A stretch of DNA of 7,685 nt from an uncultured Clostridia bacterium (GTDB lineage: Bacteria; Bacillota; Clostridia; Oscillospirales; Ruminococcaceae): contig CALGTU010000098.1 in assembly GCA_937901465.1 (NCBI GenBank), forward strand, positions 1 to 7,685. Direction: 5' to 3'. Of the stretch, positions 1 to 5,545 are shown in pieces (the first letter of the stretch is position 1; every line of letters starts with the position of its first letter). Under the pieces are notes generated by a model. It saw only the letters and a list, made by a program, of their open reading frames with translations, was not told the DNA's origin and ran no database searches. The position numbers and the translations under genes are program-made.

Positions 1-165
1 AGAAATATATGTAATCAAAAGTTCTGAATTTTTAAAAACATCAGTTTCTATAAGCTTTTCAAAAATCTGCTTGTCAGCCGATTTTTTCATTTCTGAATCC
101 ATAGACTTTCGTAGTGTCTTATAAAAATTTCTCTTTTTTGCTTTATATTCTTTTATATCTAACAT
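1..165 (-). CDS. 5-formyltetrahydrofolate cyclo-ligase, N-terminal fragment cut by the window edge
   Basis: The frame opens with ATG at 165 and stays open to base 1, giving 55 residues of a protein that is normally about 180-190 long. The start MLDIKEYKAKKRNFYKTLRK, followed by an acidic/polar stretch, then KQIFEKLIETDVFKNSELL and ITYIS, follows the N-terminal pattern of the 5-FTHF cyclo-ligase (MTHFS/YgfA) family: a basic helix, an 'I..kl...f..a..v..Y.S' helix-strand, then the first core strand. The family uses ATP to convert 5-formyl-THF to 5,10-methenyl-THF, recovering a storage or inhibitory folate in the cytoplasm. Its ATG lies inside the end of the DJ-1 gene (7-base overlap, 159-165), which suggests translational coupling. 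Its presence in an operon with thyX fits folate supply. The catalytic C-terminal motifs lie outside the window, so the call rests on the N-terminus and context. Confidence 0.72.
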   Translation of the reverse strand, partial: MLDIKEYKAKKRNFYKTLRKSMDSEMKKSADKQIFEKLIETDVFKNSELLITYIS

Positions 166-701
166 AATAATGATGCTTTCAGAATTTCACAACGTTCTTT
201 TGAAATAAGTTTTTCTACAAGAGTAAGTCCGAATTCAAGAGCAACCCCCGCTCCTCTTGCAGTAATAAAATTACCATCAACACAAACTTTCGCATCAGCA
301 TCATAGATTGCATCGCCAAGTTGTGTATCATATCCTATATAGCAACAAGCTTTTTTTCCATCAAGAAGACCTTTGTGTCCTAAAATAGAAGGTGCTGCGC
401 AGATTGATGCTATAGGAATATTATTTTCAACGCAGAAATCAACTGCTTTCTGAACATACTCAGATTTTTCAAGATTTATAGTTCCTGGCATACCGCCCGG
501 AAGAATAATCATTTCAAGATTTTCATCAAGAACAATTTCTCTTTCTTCGATATCAGCAAAAACAGGTATACCATGAGAACCTTTTATAATCTGACCCCCT
601 ACGCCGACTGTAACAAGATCTTTTTCGCATCTTCTGATTAAATCTATAGGGACTATAGCCTCTGTTTCTTCAAAACCATTTGAAAGAAAAGCATAAATCA
701 T
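159..701 (-). CDS. DJ-1/PfpI (ThiJ) family cysteine protein
   Basis: This 180-residue protein has the usual DJ-1/YajL length and landmarks. They are the N-terminal strand and EETEAIVPIDLIRR helix with Glu14 placed to interact with the cysteine, the ILPGGMPG loop (66-73), the nucleophile elbow ASICAAPSILG with Cys101, GLLDGKKA (111-118), and a C-terminal ITARGAGVALEFGL block (146-159). Members are cytoplasmic and carry an oxidation-sensitive cysteine. Proposed roles include glyoxalase or deglycase activity and redox protection, and these are debated; old databases label the family as thiazole monophosphate biosynthesis, which should not be trusted. The start at 701 is set by AGGAGG at 714-709, seven bases upstream. 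The ATG overlaps the TGA of the preceding DUF2156 gene as ATGA. Its job in a dTMP/folate operon is unknown. Family call is firm, substrate unknown. Confidence 0.9.
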   Translation of the reverse strand: MIYAFLSNGFEETEAIVPIDLIRRCEKDLVTVGVGGQIIKGSHGIPVFADIEEREIVLDENLEMIILPGGMPGTINLEKSEYVQKAVDFCVENNIPIASICAAPSILGHKGLLDGKKACCYIGYDTQLGDAIYDADAKVCVDGNFITARGAGVALEFGLTLVEKLISKERCEILKASLLC

Positions 702-1597
702 AATCTTGCCTCCTTATTAAAAGTAATTTTATGTTTTTCCAGAAGAAAACAAGGATGATATGACTTTTTAGCCTTTCTGAGTCCTTCTATTCCTAGATCT
801 TCTTCCCTGTTTATATATCTGCAATCAATTGCTTCGCGTTTAGCAAATTCATTGTTTATCGCTGTATATGCGCCCTGAACATCCGGTAAAGCCTTTTCTA
901 TATGGATACACATAGTATCAGAATTTATTTTTTCTCCGATACAGAACGCAATAACTTTATTATCAATTCTTATAACTCCGCCTTTTAAACCAAGATAATC
1001 AAAATTATCAAAAAAGGTGTGAATAGCAAGTTGTTCTAAAACACTTGAACGATTTGTATATCCCATTTTATCGTTATAAAGATTTACACTAAGCTCTATA
1101 CATTCATCCATATTTTTATCGGAAATTTTCTCATAACTCCAATTATTTTCATTGAATCTAGCAAGATGATTTCTTTTAGAATGGTATTTTTTACCGCTTA
1201 AATTTATAAGATCGTCAGCGTTATAAATATAATCATAACCGCTTTCATCGCTCTCAACTGTAAAACAATCGCCATACATTTCTTTTAACATCAAAAGATT
1301 TTCATTGTTTACCGATTGTATCACAAGAGGTTTGTCCATTGATTTAGAAAATTCATAAAACTCATAAAAAAGTTTTTTATAATCTCCTTTCCCGGCCGGA
1401 AAAAAGAAAGCAGGAGTTTCTTCAATAAAAGAAGCACAGATATAAAAATCTTCGAATCTGCTTATTTTTGCATTTCCTAGTCTTCTCCATGCGATATTAT
1501 TGGCAAAACTATACTCGCATCCCCTGAAATCAGACATTTTCAGTGATTTATCTATCCATTCCTTATCAGAAAGCTGAATGTTTCTGAATTCAAGCAT
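698..1597 (-). CDS. DUF2156 protein (phosphatidylglycerol lysyltransferase C-terminal-domain-like, GNAT fold)
   Basis: This 299-residue soluble protein belongs to the short DUF2156 (COG4866-like) family. The recognisable blocks are CEYSFANNIAWRRL (27-40), the basic block GKKYHSKRNHLARF (135-148), and the C-terminal block INREEDLGIEGLRKAKKSY (262-280). DUF2156 is the catalytic double-GNAT fold of MprF, which moves an aminoacyl group from tRNA to phosphatidylglycerol. This protein has no membrane segments and is not MprF; stand-alone members are often annotated as lysyltransferases without direct proof. I infer an acyl or aminoacyl transferase of unknown acceptor. The ATG at 1597 directly follows the tmk stop codon with no gap, and GAGGTAA (1609-1603) inside the end of tmk is its ribosome site. 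The stop overlaps the next ATG. This placement suggests co-translation with tmk and the DJ-1 gene. Confidence 0.88.
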   Translation of the reverse strand: MLEFRNIQLSDKEWIDKSLKMSDFRGCEYSFANNIAWRRLGNAKISRFEDFYICASFIEETPAFFFPAGKGDYKKLFYEFYEFSKSMDKPLVIQSVNNENLLMLKEMYGDCFTVESDESGYDYIYNADDLINLSGKKYHSKRNHLARFNENNWSYEKISDKNMDECIELSVNLYNDKMGYTNRSSVLEQLAIHTFFDNFDYLGLKGGVIRIDNKVIAFCIGEKINSDTMCIHIEKALPDVQGAYTAINNEFAKREAIDCRYINREEDLGIEGLRKAKKSYHPCFLLEKHKITFNKEARL

Positions 1598-2260
1598 CTA
1601 AATTACCTCATCTATAATCTTCATTATTTTCTTTGAAATTTCATCTGTAGGTAGAGCGTTTTCTCCATTACTGCAAGTTACAACAGCCCAACCTAATTTC
1701 TCTGCTGCAAATAATGCAGATTTTCTGCATCTATGAAGATATTCTATGTTTGATTCGTGAATATCTTTTTTATTTTCGTCACCATTGTATCTCTGAGATA
1801 AGAGTTTTTGCGAAATTTCAATTGGCATATCAAGAAAAATAACCTTGTCCGCCTTTGGAATATCCATTTTTACATGTTCATAATCAATAAGCCATTCTAA
1901 ATATTTTTCCCATTCTTCTTCAGGGAGCTTAACCATCTGATGAATAGCATTCGAACTTACATATCTACTCGCAAGAATAAGTTTATCATCGAGATAATCT
2001 TTTTCCCAATAAAGTTTATAACTTGCATATCTGTCAACAGCATAGAAACTTGATGCTGCATAAGCATTTACATCTTCGGCGTTTTTTGAAAATTCTCCGC
2101 CAAGATACATTTTCACAAGAGTCGACGATGGTTTATCATATTCAGGAAAACTTATCGCTTTAACAGATATTCCTCTGTCTGAAAGGATTTTCTGTATCAA
2201 TTCAAACTGGGTTGTCTTTCCACTTCCGTCAAGACCGTCAATTACTATCAGTTTTCCCAT
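1598..2260 (-). CDS. tmk: thymidylate kinase
   Basis: This 220-residue P-loop kinase phosphorylates dTMP to dTDP with ATP, the step that follows ThyX. The Walker A loop GLDGSGKT is at 9-16 after the strand LIVID. SFPEYDKPSS (38-47) matches the family's 'FP' phosphate/base-contact segment. YAVDRYAS (74-80) is the helix facing the nucleotide, ILASRYVSSNAIHQ (95-108) is the DRY-like segment, and a basic LID region follows around SQRYNGDENKKD (155-166). One oddity is that the canonical Asp of the 'DRY' segment is Ser98 here. Related clostridial proteins as I remember them read 'SRY' or 'NRY', so I take this as a subfamily trait and not as inactivation. The first 23 bases lie inside the end of thyX, and AAGGAG (2273-2268) within thyX supports the start. 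A wider deoxynucleotide-kinase role is possible but less likely next to thyX. Confidence 0.92.
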   Translation of the reverse strand: MGKLIVIDGLDGSGKTTQFELIQKILSDRGISVKAISFPEYDKPSSTLVKMYLGGEFSKNAEDVNAYAASSFYAVDRYASYKLYWEKDYLDDKLILASRYVSSNAIHQMVKLPEEEWEKYLEWLIDYEHVKMDIPKADKVIFLDMPIEISQKLLSQRYNGDENKKDIHESNIEYLHRCRKSALFAAEKLGWAVVTCSNGENALPTDEISKKIMKIIDEVI

Positions 2261-3020
2261 TTTTAAGCTCCTTATAGAATTCTTTCATTTCTTTCATTTT
2301 CATGCAGGACATTTTTCCTTCAGAACATGTTCCTGAAGCACACGCAGGTCCCGCATTCTTGAATAATGTAGGTGCAACTTCACAACAAAGTCTTAACATT
2401 TCATCAGCAACAGCCTTTATTTCCCATTGTGCTCTGTTGCAACAACGAAGACGGAAGAAATTGTGTAATGATCTTGCGTTCATAGTTACAACCATTTTGG
2501 TTTCAGCAGCGTTAGGAAGAACAAATCTTGCGTCTTCAATAGCCTTTTTTTCAGCTTTTGTCTTAGCAGATTTCTCATCCATACCTTCGTTTATATATTC
2601 AGCAAAATACTTTTTTTCAAGAATATCTGCTATGTTATTATACGCAGTAATAGAATCATTCATTGATTTCAAAAATAATTCTTTTGCTTCTGGATTATTC
2701 TCTATCTCAGGAGGAGTTACAAAAGTAAAATTCTTATTCTTGACATATCGCTGACTCTGAACAGAGAAAGATGCAAGACGATGTCTTGTTATCTGAGCAA
2801 GTAAAGCTCTTGAAACACCTTCGATGCCGAAAGTAAAACTTGCATGTTCAATAGGACTTTCATGGCCGATATTAGAAAGCATCTCAACAAAAGATGTTGT
2901 TTTTTCAGGAGTGAGATTATCAAGTAGATTATCTATATCACTCGAAGAATAGCATAATTTTGCCGCAGCAGCAATAACCTTTTCGGGTTCAGGTGAATGT
3001 GCTATAAGAGTTACTTTCAT
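2238..3020 (-). CDS. thyX: FAD-dependent thymidylate synthase ThyX
   Basis: ThyX converts dUMP to dTMP using methylene-THF as carbon donor and NAD(P)H through FAD, releasing THF and not the dihydrofolate made by ThyA. The signature RHRLASFSVQSQRY sits at 79-92 (ThyX motif RHR-x7-8-R/S). GHESPIEHASFTF (52-64) supplies the FAD/folate-facing histidines, VLPNAAETKMVVTMNARSL (167-185) is the conserved core, and NFFRLRCCNRAQWEI (187-201) carries the substrate-binding arginine. The C-terminus holds a Cys-rich tail, PACASGTCSEGKMSC, with Cys227, Cys232 and Cys239. The length of 260 is within the family range. This is the first gene of its operon: a strong sigma-A-type promoter lies at 3092-3064, giving a leader of roughly 35-40 bases. 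The ribosome site is AAGGTAGG (3037-3030), weaker than its neighbours'. No ThyA is visible in the window. Confidence 0.97.
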   Translation of the reverse strand: MKVTLIAHSPEPEKVIAAAAKLCYSSSDIDNLLDNLTPEKTTSFVEMLSNIGHESPIEHASFTFGIEGVSRALLAQITRHRLASFSVQSQRYVKNKNFTFVTPPEIENNPEAKELFLKSMNDSITAYNNIADILEKKYFAEYINEGMDEKSAKTKAEKKAIEDARFVLPNAAETKMVVTMNARSLHNFFRLRCCNRAQWEIKAVADEMLRLCCEVAPTLFKNAGPACASGTCSEGKMSCMKMKEMKEFYKELKNGKTDSN

Positions 3021-3063
3021 TATTATCCGCCTACCTTATAAAAATATATTTATACACTTTAAA

Positions 3064-3092
3064 ATTATATCATTTATAAGGCAATAAGTCAA
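3064..3092 (-). promoter_or_regulatory. sigma-A-type promoter of the thyX operon
   Basis: On the minus strand there is TTGACT at 3092-3087, a spacer of exactly 17 bases, and TATAAT at 3069-3064. That is one mismatch from the full consensus, with ideal spacing. Transcription would start near 3057, about 37 bases upstream of the thyX ATG. The -35 box overlaps the yunB stop codon (3091-3089), so the promoter sits at the very end of yunB. I see no operator-like palindrome or riboswitch fold in the short leader, which suggests housekeeping expression. Confidence 0.85.
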
Positions 3093-3721
3093 TAAATATC
3101 AGTATAAAATTCAGGAACTTCCCCTATTATCATAGTGTCATAAATAATATAAGTTTCGCTTACATCGACCTTTACCGATTCAAATGGAAGTAAAACAGTC
3201 ACTTCTGCATTTATTGTTATCTTTATTTCGTGTAGTGTCTGATTTATACCTGCAGAAACAAAATCGCTCTTTACATCTGCTATTGCATTACCACTGTATT
3301 TAAGGTCAAAATCAATTTCTTTTCCTTTGCCTGAAAGAAAAATGAGTCCACTGAAATTTCCAATAGGTATTTTAATTTTGGCATTTTCAAGATTTTTTCC
3401 GAGATTTTCGTTAAGATTTCTGCTTATTTCAGATTGAATATCATTGAGGATATATGTGTTTTCACCTATTGATGTTATTTCTCCCGAATCGGAATATTTT
3501 ACAACAGTTGCGGATGAAACAGGATATTGTGAGTTTTCCATAGAATATTCAATTGCCTCTGAAATAGCGACAGCAGCAGTCTTTTTCGCTTCTGATGTCG
3601 CTATTTCCCTGACCATATTATTTGCGGCAGAATTAAGTGATAGTATAACAGAAATAAAAACTATTCCAAGATATACGCAGTATGTAATTACACTTCCTTT
3701 TTTCGAAAAATTATTTTTCAT
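3089..3721 (-). CDS. yunB: sporulation protein YunB
   Basis: This 210-residue membrane-anchored protein has one N-terminal hydrophobic segment (about 12-31) after a basic start, so the rest should lie outside the membrane face. A helical stretch rich in A, E and I (38-61) follows. Family landmarks are IPIGNFSG (118-125), SAGINQTLHEIKI (156-168) with the NQT core, and the end block ETYIIYDTMIIGEVPEFY (189-206), equivalent to the usual 'ET.I..aETVIVG.VP.fY'. In Bacillus, yunB is a mother-cell (sigma-E) sporulation gene of unknown biochemical role; mutants are impaired in sporulation. The ribosome site is AAAGGTGAT (3734-3726). It stands alone between the terminator at 3766-3802 and the thyX promoter. 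No terminator follows it, so its transcript may run into thyX. Family assignment is good; the presence of the gene points to an endospore-forming lineage. Confidence 0.9.
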   Translation of the reverse strand: MKNNFSKKGSVITYCVYLGIVFISVILSLNSAANNMVREIATSEAKKTAAVAISEAIEYSMENSQYPVSSATVVKYSDSGEITSIGENTYILNDIQSEISRNLNENLGKNLENAKIKIPIGNFSGLIFLSGKGKEIDFDLKYSGNAIADVKSDFVSAGINQTLHEIKITINAEVTVLLPFESVKVDVSETYIIYDTMIIGEVPEFYTDIY

Positions 3722-3765
3722 AATATCACCTTTTAAATTATATGATACTTTGTCTTTAAAAGTGA

Positions 3766-3802
3766 TATAAAAAAGACCTGAAATAACTTTCAGGTCTTTT
3801 TA
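3766..3802 (-). terminator. intrinsic terminator ending the queA-to-106-residue-gene cluster
   Basis: A perfect 14-base-pair stem (3770-3783 with 3788-3801) encloses a 4-base loop. Its core is GACCTGAAA/TTTCAGGTC. On the minus strand the stem runs into six T residues, then ATAT. It lies 15 bases past the stop codon of the 106-residue gene. The A/T flanks are symmetrical, so it could also stop plus-strand transcription, although no plus-strand gene is seen. Confidence 0.92.
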
Positions 3803-3816
3803 GGGTAAATTTATAT

Positions 3817-4137
3817 CTAATTATTCTCTATAACAAGACTAAAAACAGAGGATTTTTTAAGTACCAAGCGTCTTTTGTCTTCTATTTCTATAAATAAAAC
3901 ATCTTCGCTTTTTCTGATTCCTGCTACATTGTCAAATTCTCCCGAAAAAATTATATTATCGCTATAATTTATAGAAATATCCACTTTTCGTGCGTAAGTG
4001 TCTATTGTTAATATTACAGAAAAGAGATTTTCTCCCTTTGTGGAATACATAAATACAGCTTCATTTTTTTCGCTGATAAAAATCGGTTCATTTTCAAAAA
4101 ATTCCAACATATCCAAATCATCAAATTTGATAAACAT
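3817..4137 (-). CDS. small protein of unknown function, possible immunity protein
   Basis: This 106-residue acidic, soluble protein has no signal peptide or membrane segment. It opens FIKFDDLDMLEFFENEPIFI, then alternates short strands ending in LVLKKSSVFSLVIENN, which suggests a small all-beta or alpha+beta domain. I do not recognise a named family with confidence. The pattern 'FF..EP.fi.....fmYs ... d.Yar.vdISi.y.d.iiFsgefdNv..i' reminds me of small hypothetical proteins found beside polymorphic-toxin immunity genes. It lies 20 bases after the PoNi-like gene and directly before the terminator, so the two are almost certainly co-transcribed. GAAAGGAT upstream (4154-4147) is a usable ribosome site with about 9 bases of spacing. 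The reading frame is intact with a start, ribosome site and stop, so I am confident it is a gene. The immunity role is inference from the neighbour and size only. Confidence 0.8.
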   Translation of the reverse strand: MFIKFDDLDMLEFFENEPIFISEKNEAVFMYSTKGENLFSVILTIDTYARKVDISINYSDNIIFSGEFDNVAGIRKSEDVLFIEIEDKRRLVLKKSSVFSLVIENN

Positions 4138-4157
4138 TTAATTATCTATCCTTTCGA

Positions 4158-4868
4158 TTATTTCTTATATCGAACCAAATCATAGGGATAATACGACACA
4201 TCTTTCAAATTGGCATCGTCAATCTTTATTATTTTTGCAATAGCCCCTGCCTCAAAACTCCAATATCCGCAATATGTATTTTGTTTTGATTTATGAGTGT
4301 TATACCACGCACATTGTTTGTGAAGACCATACCATTTTTCTTCCAGATACTCTTTCAACAAACTAAAATCAGATGATTCCTTATTTTCCAGAATATCTTT
4401 TAAACAATCATATATTCCCGGAAATTCAAATTCTGTTCCGTTTTTTGTCCAGGAAGAATCTATTTCCTTAACCAATATATTCACAAGATAATCATCAAAG
4501 TTTTCATTCATAAGTCTTTCTTCCAATTCAATCAGTTTACATTTGTCAATACCGAATAAAACTGCTAATGAAAGTATTTTTATCAATTCAATATACCCAT
4601 ACTCTCTATCCCACATTTTACTGTAATAATACAGTAATTTTTCATACCATTCTTTTATGATTTCCGGATCCTCGCCATAAGAATATAAAAGATTCATCAT
4701 CTTTTGATATGAACAAATCAGAATATTATATCCATTGCGAACGCCTCTGTCTGACTCTCCTTTTTCAATCATCACCTTTTTTACAGTACCTTCAAACATT
4801 ATAATATCGTTCTTTTCTCTTTCGATTAACACCTTGAAATAATCAGCATTCTTCAATTTATCTCTCAT
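4158..4868 (-). CDS. PoNi-type immunity protein (DUF1910/DUF1911)
   Basis: This 236-residue, mostly helical, acidic protein belongs to the family now called PoNi, immunity proteins that bind and block PoNe DNase toxins delivered by secretion systems. The telling part is the C-terminal DUF1911 block: W189?-N-T-H-K region YNTHKSKQNTYCGYWSFEAG (189-208), then AIAKIIKIDD (209-218) and YYPYDLVRY (226-234). This is the family's 'H...N.Y.GYWSFEaaAiaKil.idD ... YYPyDl' signature. The N-terminal ~110 residues, with YYYSKMWDREYGY (80-92), fit DUF1910. Length is close to the family's usual 200-300. AGGAGG (4879-4874) five bases upstream supports the start, 12 bases after the HAD gene stop. No toxin gene, secretion gene or toxin C-terminal fragment is visible in the window, so it is an orphan here. 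Family call is good; the cognate toxin is unknown. Confidence 0.85.
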   Translation of the reverse strand: MRDKLKNADYFKVLIEREKNDIIMFEGTVKKVMIEKGESDRGVRNGYNILICSYQKMMNLLYSYGEDPEIIKEWYEKLLYYYSKMWDREYGYIELIKILSLAVLFGIDKCKLIELEERLMNENFDDYLVNILVKEIDSSWTKNGTEFEFPGIYDCLKDILENKESSDFSLLKEYLEEKWYGLHKQCAWYNTHKSKQNTYCGYWSFEAGAIAKIIKIDDANLKDVSYYPYDLVRYKK

Positions 4869-4880
4869 ATTATCCTCCTA

Positions 4881-5531
4881 TTACAAAACTATATCAACAA
4901 TTTCTGAAGGCTTTTCTATAATATAATCCGCGCCGGCTTCTTTCAGTTCTTCAAAAGTTCTGTATCCCCATAAACAGCCTATCGTTTCTATTCCTGCTGC
5001 CTTTCCTGTATTTATGTCAACATTCGTATCCCCTATAAAAACAGCGTCATCAGCCGAAACACCGAATTTTTCGAGAATCATAAAAGCAATATCAGGCGAC
5101 GGTTTTGTAGGAATTTCAGGAAGACTGCCCTGTGCATAATCAAATAAGCCACCAAAAAGCCTTGAAACAAGAACTTTTGTGAATTCATCGGGTTTATTTG
5201 ATGCAACAGCAAGTAAAACTCCCATCTCGTGAAGTTTATTTACAGTTTCTTCAATTCCGTCATAAAGTTTCGATTTATCTTCGCTGTGTTCACCATAATA
5301 AGTTCTGAAATCCGAAAGAACAGCATTGAAAACAGTTTCATTCTTTTTGAATTCTTCCGGTAATGCTCTTTCTATGAGCTTAAAAACACCATTTCCTACA
5401 AAATATTTGTATTTATCAAGTTCCTGAATTGGTAAACCATTCTTCTGAAGCGCATAATTTGTAGCATCTGCAAGATCTTCAAGAGAATACAAAATAGTTC
5501 CGTCCAGATCAAAAATTGCAAGTTTTTTCAT
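4881..5531 (-). CDS. HAD-family phosphatase, phosphoglycolate phosphatase (Gph)-like
   Basis: This 216-residue cytoplasmic hydrolase has a complete HAD active site. Motif I is FDLDGT with nucleophile Asp8 and acid/base Asp10, motif II is VASNKP (Ser111), motif III is Lys143 in TKPSPD, and motif IV is IGDTNVD (Asp168, Asp172). A helical cap of about residues 15-85 places it in subfamily IA. LWGYR (188-192) with a preceding GxET is typical of Gph/PGP-type members. Such enzymes hydrolyse 2-phosphoglycolate or other small phosphates, and exact substrates are hard to predict from sequence. AAAGGAT (5547-5541), which overlaps the tgt stop codon, is the ribosome site, so it is co-transcribed with tgt. 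A link to queuosine synthesis is not established. Confident on the HAD family, moderate on Gph. Confidence 0.9.
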   Translation of the reverse strand: MKKLAIFDLDGTILYSLEDLADATNYALQKNGLPIQELDKYKYFVGNGVFKLIERALPEEFKKNETVFNAVLSDFRTYYGEHSEDKSKLYDGIEETVNKLHEMGVLLAVASNKPDEFTKVLVSRLFGGLFDYAQGSLPEIPTKPSPDIAFMILEKFGVSADDAVFIGDTNVDINTGKAAGIETIGCLWGYRTFEELKEAGADYIIEKPSEIVDIVL

Positions 5532-5545
5532 AATATAAAAATCCT

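Noticed and set aside
2302..2754. Plus-strand open frame of 150 codons opposite thyX
   Set aside because: It is the antisense shadow of thyX, which has full family motifs. The translation is low-complexity and resembles no protein.
3021..3088. Riboswitch or folate/thymidine-responsive leader before thyX
   Set aside because: Only about 37 bases separate the predicted transcription start from the ATG, with no stable hairpin, which is too short for known folate (THF) riboswitches.
3089..3120. Intrinsic terminator after yunB
   Set aside because: No inverted repeat followed by a T-run is present between the yunB stop and the thyX promoter.
3737..3745. CATATAAT upstream of yunB as a sigma-E, sigma-K or sigma-A -10 box
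   Set aside because: It would start transcription near 3730, inside the yunB ribosome site, and no good -35 box lies at the right spacing for sigma-A or sigma-E. The match is plausible by chance in such AT-rich DNA.
3444..3770. Plus-strand open frame of 108 codons opposite yunB
   Set aside because: It is antisense to yunB and runs into the terminator stem, with no family resemblance.
4158..4868. A PoNe-type nuclease toxin or other toxin partner near the immunity gene
   Set aside because: I looked at both neighbours and the opposite strand and found no nuclease motif or toxin-delivery domain, so no toxin-immunity pair can be claimed.
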